Below, in pieces: positions 43,376-53,582 of a stretch of 64,000 nt of DNA. Every line of letters starts with the position of its first letter. Positions within the stretch are counted from its first letter, which is position 1. The notes under the pieces are model-generated. The model searched no databases and was not told the DNA's origin. It saw only the letters and a list, made by a program, of their open reading frames with translations. Origin of the DNA: Haloplanus sp. HW8-1 (lineage in GTDB: Archaea; Halobacteriota; Halobacteria; Halobacteriales; Haloferacaceae); the NCBI RefSeq assembly GCF_023703795.1, contig NZ_CP098518.1, forward strand, positions 2,108,001-2,172,000, given 5' to 3'. The translations under genes and the position numbers were made by a program.

Positions 43376-45610
43376 TCATCGGGTCTCACTCCCTGACTGT
43401 CTGGTCTCGGACGACCTACCGGACCCGACGCCACCGTCGGCTACAGCTGATGAGCGAGTGTCACCCGAGCCCGTGGCCCCCGCCGGATTCTGCGCCACGT
43501 TCTGAACCTCGAAATCCGCGACCTGTGCGTGCAGGTCGTCGGCGAGCGTGGAGAGGTGCTGGATGGTCTCTGCGGTTTCAGACAGCGAGGCGGACTGCTC
43601 TTCAGTCGCTGCTGAGACGCTGCTTGCCTCGGCCGCGGTCTGCTGACTCACACTCGACACTTCGTCCACCATCGAAACGACCTCTTCCGAGGAGGCTGCC
43701 TGATCGTCGGTGGCGTCACTGATCTCTGTAATGCCCGACTCGGCCTGTTGGACAGCCCCCGCGATCTCGTCGAACATTTCGATTGCGTCTTCGATGGTTT
43801 CTGACCCCCGCTCGACACGGCCACTCATCTGCTCCATCCTGTCGACTGTCTCGCCCGTCGTCGATTGAATGGCTGTGATGCGCTGTTCGATATCGGTCGT
43901 CGCGTCGGCGACCTCCTGAGCGAGCCCCTTGATTTCGTCGGCAACCACTGCGAAGCCTTCGCCAGCCTCGCCAGCACGGGCTGCCTCGATAGAGGCATTC
44001 AATGCGAGCATATTCGTCTGCTCTGCTATCCCAGTGATCATCTCGACAATCTCGCCGATTTCTTCCATCTTTTCGTCGAGAGTCTTCACCTGGGTGGCGG
44101 CCTGGTCTGCCTGTGTTTCGATGGCTTCGATTTCCTCGGTCGCGTCAGCGGCGTACTCCAGGCCGGTTTCACTCCGCTCGACGGCTGTCGAGGCGGTTGC
44201 GGCGACCTCCTCTGCCGAAGAGGCGATTTCTTCGACTGTGGCCGACATGTCGTTCATCTCGTTGGCGACTTCCTGGAGGTTCTCGCTCTGTGTGTCGGCA
44301 CCGTGTGAAATCTCCTCAACGGACTCGGCAACCTCAGACCCGGCCTGCTCGATTTCTTCGGCACCGCTGGCGGCCTCCTCGCTCGATGTCGATACCTCGT
44401 TGGCGATTGCCTGGACACGGCTGACGCTGTCGCTCAGTTGTTCGATTCCGTCTTCGAGCGTCGTCAGTACGTCGCCATAATCGCCGGGATAGTCGGTTTC
44501 GAACTGACGGTCCAGTTCGCCCGTTTGCAGACCCTCGCTCGCGATGGCAATCTGCTCGAACCCGTCCGAGAGTTGCCGCGATCCCGCGTCGAGACTATCC
44601 AGTACGTCGCCGTACTGGCCGGGCTGGTCCGTATCGATCTGCTGTTCGACCTGGCCCTGCTGGAGATTGTCGCTGACACGCTGTATCTCGTCGAAACTCT
44701 CGGTGAGCTGTGTCGTTCCCGAGTCGATGCTTTGCATGATATCTCCGTAGCTCCCAAGATAGTCGGTCTCGACATCCCGCTGGGGATTCCCGGTATCGAG
44801 GTCCTGGCCGACGGCGTCGAGTTCGGCGAAGACGTTGCGCAGGTTCGTCTGCATCTCGTTGAACGCCTCGACCATGCGTCCGATTTCGTCGCTTTCGACG
44901 TGATCGTCGAGATCAGTGTCGAGATCGCCCTCACTGGCGGCAACGGCCGCCTCCGAGAGCTGGTTGATTGGCGTCGTAATCCGTCGCGCCACGAACAGTC
45001 CAATTGCGATTGCAACGATGAACGCTCCCACGGTAAGTGCGAGGATGGTCATGCGAGCGGTTTGTGTGACGCTGTCGGCCTGGGCGTCCTGCTGGGCCTT
45101 GGTCTCCTCTGCTGAGGCGCCGAGGGCTTCCGTCGTTTCAATTAGCTCAGTGCGCACTCCCTCCATCTCGGCGGCTTTCTGTTCTGCGAGGTTCTCATCG
45201 CCCGCTTCCCTGGCCTCGAAATACTCGCTGGCGAGTTGCACATACTCTTCATCCTGTGATTTGATAGTTTCAAGTTGCTGTTGTTGCTCTTGGGTCAGAT
45301 CTCTCTCTTCTACCCGCTGTTCCTGTTGATCGAAGGTTTCCGAAGCCTCGTCAAATCGCTGCTGGGCGTTCTCTTCACCGATTTTCGCCAGCTGTACAGC
45401 TAATGCTTGCTCTTCAGCGGCAACACGCAATTCCGCCGTCGCATCCATCAGTTCTCCATCGTCTCCGATCTTGTCGGCCTGAGTGTTGACATCGGTAATC
45501 GACGTGTAGCCCACTAACCCTGTTACTCCGACAAGCAGTGCCACGATCATGAAGGCGATGAGCAGTTTCGGTCGCAGGTCCAGACTGTCGATTTTTATCT
45601 TGTCAATCAT
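43376..45610 (-). CDS. methyl-accepting taxis transducer (Htr)
   Basis: A 744-residue chemoreceptor-type transducer. Seen: TM1 near residues 15-36 ([20 protein letters not shown]), an extracellular four-helix-bundle region of about 150 residues, TM2 near 185-207 ([21 protein letters not shown]) followed by HAMP ([14 protein letters not shown]), a repeated [23 protein letters not shown] linker, and the long coiled coil with hairpin tip [19 protein letters not shown]. It should signal through CheW/CheA to the flagellar motor. The ligand is unknown. The cheW gene directly downstream is frameshifted. Confidence 0.92.
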   Translation of the reverse strand: MIDKIKIDSLDLRPKLLIAFMIVALLVGVTGLVGYTSITDVNTQADKIGDDGELMDATAELRVAAEEQALAVQLAKIGEENAQQRFDEASETFDQQEQRVEERDLTQEQQQQLETIKSQDEEYVQLASEYFEAREAGDENLAEQKAAEMEGVRTELIETTEALGASAEETKAQQDAQADSVTQTARMTILALTVGAFIVAIAIGLFVARRITTPINQLSEAAVAASEGDLDTDLDDHVESDEIGRMVEAFNEMQTNLRNVFAELDAVGQDLDTGNPQRDVETDYLGSYGDIMQSIDSGTTQLTESFDEIQRVSDNLQQGQVEQQIDTDQPGQYGDVLDSLDAGSRQLSDGFEQIAIASEGLQTGELDRQFETDYPGDYGDVLTTLEDGIEQLSDSVSRVQAIANEVSTSSEEAASGAEEIEQAGSEVAESVEEISHGADTQSENLQEVANEMNDMSATVEEIASSAEEVAATASTAVERSETGLEYAADATEEIEAIETQADQAATQVKTLDEKMEEIGEIVEMITGIAEQTNMLALNASIEAARAGEAGEGFAVVADEIKGLAQEVADATTDIEQRITAIQSTTGETVDRMEQMSGRVERGSETIEDAIEMFDEIAGAVQQAESGITEISDATDDQAASSEEVVSMVDEVSSVSQQTAAEASSVSAATEEQSASLSETAETIQHLSTLADDLHAQVADFEVQNVAQNPAGATGSGDTRSSAVADGGVGSGRSSETRQSGSETR

Positions 45611-45781
45611 TTTTTACACTCCTGCCTGGGGACACGCAGGTGTTCGGAGTACTTGTTCGCGCCTTGGGCCGCGTGTTACTGAGTTGCACAGTGGGTGGGC
45701 AGGACTATTTGATTACGAGACTGTGGGCTAAGAAGTCAGGTCGTGTCCGGACAGCAGTGCTAATATATTAGGTCGCCCTTC
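45611..45781. promoter_or_regulatory. Htr promoter region
   Basis: This 171-bp gap between the Htr start and the end of the Bat-type gene holds no ORF. TAATATATTA near 45762-45771 is an AT-rich element, but it lies closer to the Bat stop than a promoter for Htr should. Confidence 0.35.
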
Positions 45782-48700
45782 TCAGTCGGAGTCGGCGGAT
45801 TCGGTTGCGGCCACCAAATTCCCGTCGCCCTTCAACAGAGTGTCGAACAGTTTCCGTTCCGCTTCCCGGACGTGCTCGTGGAAGGTTGGGTTCGAGAACC
45901 CGAACATCTCCGCGATGTCTTTGCCACTCGCATCCCGGGGCGAGTCGAAGTACCCACACCGATAGGCTGTTTCGATGACCTCGCGCTGGCGGGTGGTGAG
46001 AGTTTCGAGTATGCTACCATGCATAGCGGCACTCGAATCGGAGGAGGTACTCGACTCCCGCTTGGCGAGCAGTTGTGCGTCCTCGAATTGGGACATCACC
46101 AGGTCGACTGCTTGCCGAGCATCACTCGCCCGCGGAACTTCCACTGTCAGCCGACCGCCAGTCTTGTCAGCCGAGAGTCGTCGCAGAATCAGTCCTCGGT
46201 CGGACAACTCGGAGCCAAGAAACGGTCCCGTGAAGTACATCTGAACGAACGTGTCCGTCTCTCTCTCTATCAGACGGTTCTTCTCGACCCCGTCCAGTTG
46301 TTCGGCCTCCTTCAGTACTTGAGCTGGCGTTCCATCAGTGACTTTGGCGAAGACGAGCGTGGACTGGTCGGACTGTGGAACGAATCCATCGAGTTCGAGG
46401 CCGAGATTGGTTCCGGCGGTGAGCCGGCAGAACAGACAGGTCCGGTCCTGAATCTCGAAGTCGAGTTCCATCGTCTGATCTGTGTGCAGTGCCTCTTTAT
46501 GCTCCATCGCAACAATCGAGCGGGCAAATAAGTCGCCCAGGTCTTCCAGGACGGAACGCATCGCAGCTGGAAAGCCCGATTGCGTACGTGCGTATACGCT
46601 GAGGACACCGTAGAGTGTCTCTTCATAGACGAGTGGAATACTCAGTACGGACTGGAATCCACGCTCGAGGGCCACACTCCGCCAGTTGTCGCGGTGGATA
46701 TCCGTCGCGATGTTCGCACTGCCACTCACATCTCGGGAGCGTGCAGCCTGCACGGACGGTTCGGACTTGCCTCCCGCATCTAATCCGAGAGGGATACTGT
46801 CGAGATACCCCTCCGCGTTACCGGCGCGTGCCTGGGGAGACAACTGCTTTTCTCCGAGGTCGACGCGACCGATCCAGGCAAAGTCCACAAGTTCGGACTC
46901 GACGAGGCACTCACAGACCATCTGTTCGAGTTCCGCCCGCGTTTCGGACTGCACGATTGCGTGACTGATGTCCCGTATCTGTTCGTTTATCGACTCGACT
47001 TGCTGGAGTTCACGGCGCTGGTCCTGGAGTTGCTGTTCATGCTCGACACGGCTGAGTGCCGCCTCGGCTGTGGCTCCCAGCGTCTCCACGAGACTGACTG
47101 TCTGGTCGGTGAACTCCGCGGGTTGGGTATCACCAGCCACGAGAACACCTCGGTCAGCGACTGGAATGACCAGTTCGCTTCGGACCGTCCGCTCGAATTC
47201 GTACTCCGTCTCACGTGTCCAGAAGTCATCGACGAGCGTGGTCTCGCCGGTGGAAAGTGCATGCCATTCGACGCCAACTCCCGGTTCCAGAACGGGAAAC
47301 TCTTGGGGTGGCTCCTCAGGTTGGTTCCCGTCAGTAGTGATCACTGGCTGGAGTTCCCAGTCTACCTCATCGAAATGATAGAAGGCGACGGTCGCGACGT
47401 TGAGGATCTCGCCCAAGGTCTTGACCACCGTCTGTTCCACGTCCCGTGCAGTTTTGGCGCCGAGCAACTCTCGCGTTGCCTCGTTGAGTGACCGCAAACG
47501 GCGTTCGTGTTTGAGTTGGTCGCTGATATTACGGATAATGCCGAAGGTAACGTCCCTCTCGCCCAGTTTGACCGTCCGTACGCTGACTTCAACTGGGATT
47601 TGAGTTCCCTCCCCGGTAACGACGTGAATTTGAGATCCATCGGACAAGCGCCGCCAGGTCCCTCCGTCGTCTATTGCGTCTGTAAAGAACGATTCGTACG
47701 CCGTTTTGGACTCAGTCGGATACAGAATGGAGCCTGGCCGACCGATGAGTTCGCTTTCTGGATACGCAAATAGACTTTCGGCGGCCTCGTTTACTTCGAT
47801 TATCTCGCCTGTTTCCGCGTCCGCAGCGACGATGGGGTCCGGTGCTGTCTCCAGTAGCGTCTGGTACTGTTTCTCGGCCCGCTGTCGTGCCTGCTCTCGC
47901 TCTTTCCGCTCGGTGACATCCCTGAAGTAGACGGCAATCCCACCGTCGTCGTTGGGGGATGCCTGAATATCGAACCAACTGTCGAGACCCGAGTAATACG
48001 CCACGAACGAGGTCGGCTCGCGTGTGTCCATCACCTCCCGGTACCGCTCCTCGAATGTCGTTCCACGTGCGTCGTCGAACACGTCCCAGATGGTCCGGTC
48101 GAGGAGTTCCACCTCGGGTGTGTTCAACAGTTCTGCGCCCTGATCGCTGATGAACGAGAACCGCCAGTCGGCGTCCACCTCGATGATCCCGTCAGTAATC
48201 CGGTCGATTACCTGTTTCCGTTTGCGTTCCTGCTGCTTGCGCTCGGTGATGTCACGTAACGTTACGATAATGCCGCTGACTTTCTGAGAATCGAGAAGGT
48301 TCCTAGCTCGACTCTCGACCCAAAGCCACGTCCCGTCTTTCCTTCGGACACGAAATTCCATCTTTTCCGAGACACTCTCCCCAGTGGTGTACTTCCGGAG
48401 GCGCTCTTTGATCCGGTCGCGGTCCTCGGGGTGAACGTAGTCGAACGCCGACTCACCGACTCGCTCGTTGGCCTCGTATCCGAGCATTCCGGTCACACCC
48501 GGACTCTCGTATTTGATGACCCCGTCCTCGTCGACGACGATAGTTAGGTCAGAGACGCTTTCGAGATACAGTTCGTGGCGTTCGAGTTCCGCCTCACGTT
48601 CCTTGCGCTCGGTGATGTCCGTAGACGTGCCAAACCATTCGACAATTTCGCCATCCTCCAGGATTGGGACTGCCCCCGAATGCGCCCACCCGGTGGCTCC

Positions 48701-49718
48701 ATCAGCGCGCTTGACACGGTGTTCCATCTCGAACGGGCTCTGTGTCTCGATCGCTTCGTCGATTGCCTCCCCCACGCGCTCTCTCGTCTCTCGGAATGTA
48801 GTCTTGCCACGTGTTGGGGGTATCGTCCGCGACAAACCCCTCCCCGGCAAGTTGGTCTATTTCAGACCAATCAGGACTTATTCGATAGACACCCTCTGTG
48901 GTGGCCTCCACCAACGCATTGAGCCGTTCCTCACGCTCCTGTACCGCTTGGTCGGCGTGTTTGCGCTCGGTGACGTCCCGAGTGGTGATAACGATCCCCT
49001 CAAACAGCGGATCATCCGTGAGAACGCGAGCACGGCTCTCGACCCAGATCCACTCACCATCTGTCGTCCGGGCGCGATATTCTATCGGACGCTGGGAACC
49101 TTCCTCCGCCACACGTTCTTGGAACCGCTCTTTGACCCGCTCTCTGTCCTCGGGATGAATGTGTGTGAACGCCGGTTCACCGACTCGCTCGCCAGGTTCA
49201 TACCCGAGTATCTCGCTGATTCCAGGACTATCATACCTGATGGTTCCATCCAACTCGACGACGGTGATGAGATCTGAGACGCTTTCGAGATACAGTTGCT
49301 GACGTTCGAGTTTCGCTTCGCGTTCCTTGCGGTCGGTCACCTCTTGCCCCGAACTGAGGGTCCCAGTGATACTGCCCTCGTCGTCACGGAGGACTGTGTT
49401 GTGCCATTCGGTGATGCGCTCTTGACCGTCCGCTGTCACGACCGCGTTCTCGTGGCGTTCGTCGGCCTCTATCTCACCGGTCATCAACCGGTCAAACACT
49501 CCACGAACCTCCTCCTGTATCCGGTCCGGAATGCACGTGTCGAACCAGTCTGCCCCGACGAGGGTGCCCGGTTCGTAGCCGAGAATATCACGGGCTTTGG
49601 CGTTTGTGTACGTCACTTCCCCAGTGGCGTCAATCGCTATCATCATCACATCGGCGATCTCGAGGAACCTGTCGCTGACATCCGAGGCGGGCGAAGGAGG
49701 TTGCGAGCGCGACTTCAT
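45782..49718 (-). pseudogene. giant PAS/GAF bacterio-opsin-activator (Bat)-type regulator, frameshifted
   Basis: Two frames form one protein of about 1,300 residues. The upstream part (49718 to about 48795, MKSRSQPPSPASDV) has two PAS units and half of a third, and breaks at IPRDERAR. The downstream part resumes at RERVGEAIDEAIETQSPFEME. It carries four or more PAS units, two GAF domains (LRSLNEATRELLG; IVQSETRAELEQM), the BAT domain (DFEIQDRTCLFCRLTAGTNL) and a C-terminal HTH_10 (LTTRQREVIETAYRCGYFDSPR). Bat proteins respond to oxygen or light and activate genes such as bop. The downstream frame alone (from about 48850) might still be made. The single shift near 48795 could also be a sequencing error. 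Confidence 0.82.
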
Positions 49719-49958
49719 AGTAACTATGGGGCGTTCTTTATGTTGTAGACAGAAATATCCTTGAAGAACTACGTACGCTCTTGAGTAGACTGGCGGAATA
49801 CTCTGTTAACAAGCCACAATTAGGCGTGTGTGACGGGCTGAGACGCCGGAATTCGTGGGGGGAAGCGATTCATCACCCCATTCCGAAGAGCCAGTTCCGC
49901 TGTACTACCGAAGAGCGAGTTAGCATGAAGAGTGAGGCGTGCTGATTTCTGAGTGTCT
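49719..49958. other. upstream region of Bat-type gene and IS flank
   Basis: A 240-bp gap. No gene is recognised. It should contain the promoter of the Bat-type gene and the left end of the IS6-type element, but no clear inverted repeat could be found by eye. Confidence 0.35.
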
Positions 49959-50597
49959 ATGCCCGAAATCAGCCGCCTCAGCGATGATAACGACTGGATC
50001 GAATTAGATTTTGTGGAGCGTCAGCGGACACCCGAGTTCGCGATGCGGCTCGGTATTCAGATGCACGTGGCAGGACTATCACTTTCGAATACAATCTCGA
50101 TTCTTGAAAGGTTGGGTGTCGAACGCTCTCGAACAGCCGTCCACAACTGGGTGCAGAAGGCCGATCTACAGCCCGAAGGCGGTGCAAGCCCGAATCACGT
50201 TGCACTCGACGAAACCGTGATTCGAATCAACGATCAGCAATACTGGCTGTATGCCGCCATCGATCCTGAAACGAACACATTCCTTCATATTCGGCTCTTT
50301 AGCACGTATACGACCGGCCTTACAGAAATCTTCCTGAGCGAGTTACGCGAGAAACACGATGTCGAAACCGCCGTGTTTCTCGTCGACGATGCTCAGTGGC
50401 TCAAAACTGCCCTCAATCGACACGGCCTCGATTGCAGATACGAACTCCATGGCAATCGGAATGCCGTCGAACGTATATTTAGAGAAGTAAAAAGACGAAC
50501 CTCTTCGTTTTCAAATACGTTCAGTCACGTGGAGCCGACGACAGCAGAATCGTGGCTCCAAGCCCTCGCCGTCTGGTGGAATCGATGCCAAAGTTAA
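49959..50597 (+). CDS. IS6-family (ISH14/ISH15-like) transposase
   Basis: A 212-residue DDE transposase of the small haloarchaeal IS6 type. Seen: RTPEFAMRLGIQMHVAGLSLSNT, then an HTH (GVERSRTAVHNWVQKA), catalytic Asp in HVALDETVIRIND, Asp in VFLVDDAQWLKTAL, and Glu in RNAVERIFREVKRRTSSF. The C-terminus is the family's FSHVEPTTAESWLQALAVWWN. The ATG at 49959 is used; a non-ATG start two codons earlier is possible. The inverted repeats were not identified, so the ends may be damaged. Confidence 0.83.
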   Translation: MPEISRLSDDNDWIELDFVERQRTPEFAMRLGIQMHVAGLSLSNTISILERLGVERSRTAVHNWVQKADLQPEGGASPNHVALDETVIRINDQQYWLYAAIDPETNTFLHIRLFSTYTTGLTEIFLSELREKHDVETAVFLVDDAQWLKTALNRHGLDCRYELHGNRNAVERIFREVKRRTSSFSNTFSHVEPTTAESWLQALAVWWNRCQS

Positions 50598-50655
50598 CGC
50601 GACCGCGTGACGCGGGCGAAGGTTCATGACGGTGGACGTACAATTCTTGTGTGGT

Positions 50656-51144
50656 ATGGACTGTCGAGTCGTCGTCGAGGCAGCGGTCCCGGTGTACGAC
50701 GTAGAGACCCCGGACGAGGCGATTCGGATCGCCATCGCCAAGACCGGTGAGATGCTGAATCCCGACCTCAACTACGTGGAGATCGAGATGGGATCGCGGA
50801 CCTCCCCGTCGGGGGAGGAGCTCCAGCCGGCCTTCATCGCGGCCGACGAGGCACTCGTCGCCCTTGAACTCGAAATGACGGTGTTCAACGTGGAACAGGA
50901 GGAACACGCCTCCCGGATCGCGCGCAAGGAGATCGGTCAGCGACTGGAGAACGTCCCGCTCACGATACTATCGGTCGAGCGGATCGAGTCGGACGACGAG
51001 ACGGACGAGGACGACGAGACGGACGAGGACGATGCGACGGACGAGGACGATGCGACGGACGAGGACGATGCGACGGACGAGGACGATGCGACGGACGAGG
51101 ACGACGAACTCATCCCCGAGTTCGAGGAACTGGTCGACGAGTGA
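50656..51144 (+). CDS. DUF555 (UPF0212) protein with acidic tandem-repeat tail
   Basis: A 162-residue protein from the ATG at 50656. The DUF555 core MDCRVVVEAAVPVYDVETPD, IAKTGEMLNPDLNYVEIEMG and EHASRIARKEIGQRLENVPL fills the first ~115 residues. A C-terminal tail follows, made of repeated DDATDE units (about 50991-51110) and ending LIPEFEELVDE. The family is archaea-specific and of unknown function. The tail is a DNA minisatellite encoding a polyacidic arm, likely to vary in length among strains. Confidence 0.88.
   Translation: MDCRVVVEAAVPVYDVETPDEAIRIAIAKTGEMLNPDLNYVEIEMGSRTSPSGEELQPAFIAADEALVALELEMTVFNVEQEEHASRIARKEIGQRLENVPLTILSVERIESDDETDEDDETDEDDATDEDDATDEDDATDEDDATDEDDELIPEFEELVDE
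50991..51110. repeat. coding minisatellite (15-18 bp units)
   Basis: GACGAGGACGATGCGACG-type units repeat about seven times in frame within the DUF555 gene. The last four copies are almost identical, which points to recent expansion. Confidence 0.75.
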
Positions 51145-51204
51145 TCGCCGGCGCCACCGCTGGTCGATCGAAGCGTGTCGGGAGACCGCGCCGTACGTTC
51201 GCGT

Positions 51205-51438
51205 TCAGTCCGCGCGAGGAGCGACGCGCTCCTCGGACGTGTCCAGGGAGGAAGTGATTCCCTTCGCCAACTTGAAAACAGCCGCCTTGTGATCGGTCTT
51301 GGACTTGTGGATGGATGTGGGTCGTACCCCCATCTCCTCGTATGCCGTCAGGTCGATTTCGTCGTCATGCCACGCCGCACACTGTTTCTCTACCTCGGCC
51401 AGAAGGCCGTGCAGGTGAATGAGCTCCTGCTTTTTCAT
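51205..51438 (-). CDS. UPF0058 family protein
   Basis: A 77-residue protein. The opening MKKQELIHLHGLLAEVEKQC and the invariant GVRPTSIHKSKTDHKAAVF identify UPF0058, a small archaeal family of unknown function found in nearly all haloarchaea. An AT-rich TATATTATTA on the plus strand near 51465-51475 gives, on the minus strand, a TATA-like box upstream. It is convergent with the DUF555 gene. Confidence 0.88.
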   Translation of the reverse strand: MKKQELIHLHGLLAEVEKQCAAWHDDEIDLTAYEEMGVRPTSIHKSKTDHKAAVFKLAKGITSSLDTSEERVAPRAD

Positions 51439-51570
51439 AACAACGTCCCATAGCGAGTGGAAGGTTATATTATTATCCTGAGTGGAGTTAACATGCGTCT
51501 CGGCAAGCGTCGGGGTCCGTTGCCGGGGCGTTCTGAAACGTTTTAGTCGTCACGGTTGTCAGGTTGGGGT

Positions 51571-51978
51571 ATGGATTACGAAGACAGTCTCGACCGGGCG
51601 CTAACGGAGACGCCGGAGATAAGCGACGCTGTCGGCCGGTTTCAGGTCCCGGACCCCGAGGTTCGAACGGAGGGCAACGTCACCAGCTACGAGAACTTCG
51701 AGGAGACACACGACCGTCTGAATCGGGAGCGGGACCATCTCCTCAAGTTCTTCCAGTCGGAACTCGGGACGAGCGCCAGTATCGACGATCGGGGACGTGC
51801 GCGCTTCACCGGCGATTTCAAGCAGTCACGCGTGGCGGATGCCCTCGACGAGTACGTCGAAACCTTCGTGACGTGCTCGGAGTGTGGATCGCCCGACACT
51901 CGACTGGTCGAGGAGCGCGGCGCGACGGTCCTGAAATGTGACGCCTGTGGCGCGCTTTCCTCCGTTTCGGAGCTGTGA
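51571..51978 (+). CDS. eif2b: translation initiation factor aIF2 subunit beta
   Basis: A 135-residue subunit of aIF2, which brings initiator Met-tRNA to the ribosome. Seen: the N-terminal region MDYEDSLDRALTETPEI, the alpha/beta domain with NRERDHLLKFFQSELGTSAS and ARFTGDFKQSRVADALDEYVE, and a C4 zinc ribbon CSECGSPDTRL ... LKCDACGA. The ATG at 51571 gives the family N-terminus. It lies a few hundred bp upstream of the tRNA-iMet gene, a sensible but probably coincidental neighbour. Confidence 0.95.
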   Translation: MDYEDSLDRALTETPEISDAVGRFQVPDPEVRTEGNVTSYENFEETHDRLNRERDHLLKFFQSELGTSASIDDRGRARFTGDFKQSRVADALDEYVETFVTCSECGSPDTRLVEERGATVLKCDACGALSSVSEL

Positions 51979-52158
51979 TCAGTCGAACTGCTTGACGAGT
52001 TCGAGGTCGCGTTCGGTTCGCATGAACTCCGCGAGGCGGCGGGTCGCATGACACGTCGGACAGCTGAAATTATTTCGGTGACCGGGTAGATCGGTCGGTC
52101 CGGCTTCCCAGTCCTTGCCGCACTCGGGACACAACAGTCTCACGAACGCTTCGGCCAT
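51979..52158 (-). CDS. small zinc-ribbon protein (DUF7836-like)
   Basis: About 59 residues from the ATG at 52158: MAEAFVRLLCPECGKDWE, then NFSCPTCHATRRLAEFMRTE. Two CxxC pairs form a zinc ribbon; this chromosomal form is conserved in haloarchaea and usually annotated DUF7836. A Met nine codons earlier is possible, but a TTTAAT-type element lies right before it, which favours the inner start. Its stop directly abuts the aIF2-beta stop. Confidence 0.75.
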   Translation of the reverse strand: MAEAFVRLLCPECGKDWEAGPTDLPGHRNNFSCPTCHATRRLAEFMRTERDLELVKQFD

Positions 52159-52332
52159 ACCCTCTTCTGTGTCACGGAGTCTCATTAAACGTTCGGGGCT
52201 GCGACCGGGCGCCGATACACCTCCGGACCCCCACGACGGCCGCCGTACGACACCGTGGCCCGCCGGAACCGTTCCGGTCGGCTCCGTCACGATTTCAAAA
52301 CCCTTAACGCCGCCTCGCCGGTAGCGTACAGT

Positions 52333-52407
52333 AGCGGGATGGGATAGCCAGGAGATTCCGCCGGGCTCATAACCCGGAGATCGGTAGTTCAAATCTATCT
52401 CCCGCTA
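52333..52407 (+). tRNA. initiator tRNA-Met (CAT)
   Basis: The acceptor AGCGGGA (52333-52339) pairs with TCCCGCT (52400-52406) and A is the discriminator. The anticodon stem ends in three G-C pairs (CGGG-loop-CCCG) around CTCATAA, which is diagnostic of initiator tRNA, as is the A1-U72 pair used in archaea. No intron is present. Confidence 0.95.
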
Positions 52408-52422
52408 TTTTCGAACGCCTCG

Positions 52423-52470
52423 TAGATTTGAACAGTGAGTGAAACGACCGTGGTTCAAATCTATCTCCCA
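52423..52470 (+). repeat. tRNA-iMet 3'-end copy within a hairpin cassette
   Basis: AGATTTGAAC (52424-52433) is the reverse complement of GTTCAAATCT (52453-52462). The latter continues as a copy of the iMet T-arm and acceptor up to CTCCC (one mismatch follows). The preceding core AACGACCGTGGTTCAA matches the cassette downstream of tRNA-Lys at 18566-18581. Confidence 0.7.
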
Positions 52471-52645
52471 CTATCTTTCGGCGGCCGTCGGGACGAATCG
52501 GAGCCGAGATCGGTCGAACGAACCGTCGTTCCCCGTCTCCCCGACGTGGGTTTCTCGGCACCTTTCTCCGGAGTTGTCCCACGTTCGGCGACCCCGCCCT
52601 GTGGGACCGAAAGCCATAATCGCCGCGCGTCCCTGCCGATAGTCG

Positions 52646-53578
52646 ATGAGTCACCAGTTGCCTGACGTGCAGGCAAGCCAGCCCGACGTGACCGTCGGGC
52701 TCAGTCAGGTCGGCGTCACCGGAGTCGAGAAACTCGTCAAACTCGACCGGAACGGCAAGCGCCCGATCGTTCTGATGGCGGAGTTCGAAGTGTTCGTCGA
52801 CTTGCCGAGCGGCCGCAAGGGGATCGACATGAGCCGGAACATGCAGGTGATCGACGAGACACTGGAGGCGGCCGTCGCGGAACCGTCCTACCGCGTCGAG
52901 GAGGTGTGTGGCGACGTCGCCGAGCGACTCCTCGAGAAGCACGAGTACACCTCGACCGCCGAGGTCCGGATGGAGGCGGACTACGTCACCCGCGAGCGAA
53001 CGCCCGCCTCGGAGCTCGATACGCAGAACACGGCGACCATCATCGCCGGTGCGGTCGCCACCGACGAGGGAACACGTGAGGAAATCGGCGCCCGCGTCAC
53101 CGGGATGACGGTCTGTCCCTGCTCACAGGGGATGTCCGAGTCGCGCGCACACGATACGTTGACCGATCTCGGCGTCGACGACGGGAAGATCGAGGCGTTC
53201 CTCGATCAGGTACCCCAGCCCGGTCACTCACAGCGTGGCCACGCGACGCTCACGATCACGAGCGACGGCTCGCCGGACGTGGACCTGCGGGACGTGATCG
53301 ACGTGGCTCGCGACGCGATGAGCGCGCGCATCTACAACCTCGCGAAGCGCCCGGACGAAGACCACATGACATACCACGCCCACGCGAACGCCAAATTCGT
53401 CGAGGACTGCGTGCGGTCGCTCGCCGAATCCGTCGTCGAGGAGTTCGGACACCTCTCCGACGAAACGGTGATCCACATGAAGCAGTCGAACGACGAGTCG
53501 ATCCACCAGCACAACGCTCACGCGGAGCGTGAACTCACGCTGGAGGCGCTCCGCGAGGAAGTGGGCGACGCGTCCTGA
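52646..53578 (+). CDS. mptA: GTP cyclohydrolase MptA (type IB, FolE2-like)
   Basis: A 310-residue enzyme that opens the GTP ring for tetrahydromethanopterin/folate-type pterins and, in archaea, tRNA archaeosine precursors. Seen: [26 protein letters not shown], then [16 protein letters not shown] with the metal-binding/catalytic Cys, [12 protein letters not shown], and the C-terminal [20 protein letters not shown] with histidines. The family is Fe(II)-dependent in other archaea. The start at 52646 is the first ATG with the family N-terminus. Confidence 0.94.
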   Translation: MSHQLPDVQASQPDVTVGLSQVGVTGVEKLVKLDRNGKRPIVLMAEFEVFVDLPSGRKGIDMSRNMQVIDETLEAAVAEPSYRVEEVCGDVAERLLEKHEYTSTAEVRMEADYVTRERTPASELDTQNTATIIAGAVATDEGTREEIGARVTGMTVCPCSQGMSESRAHDTLTDLGVDDGKIEAFLDQVPQPGHSQRGHATLTITSDGSPDVDLRDVIDVARDAMSARIYNLAKRPDEDHMTYHAHANAKFVEDCVRSLAESVVEEFGHLSDETVIHMKQSNDESIHQHNAHAERELTLEALREEVGDAS

Positions 53579-53582
53579 ACGG

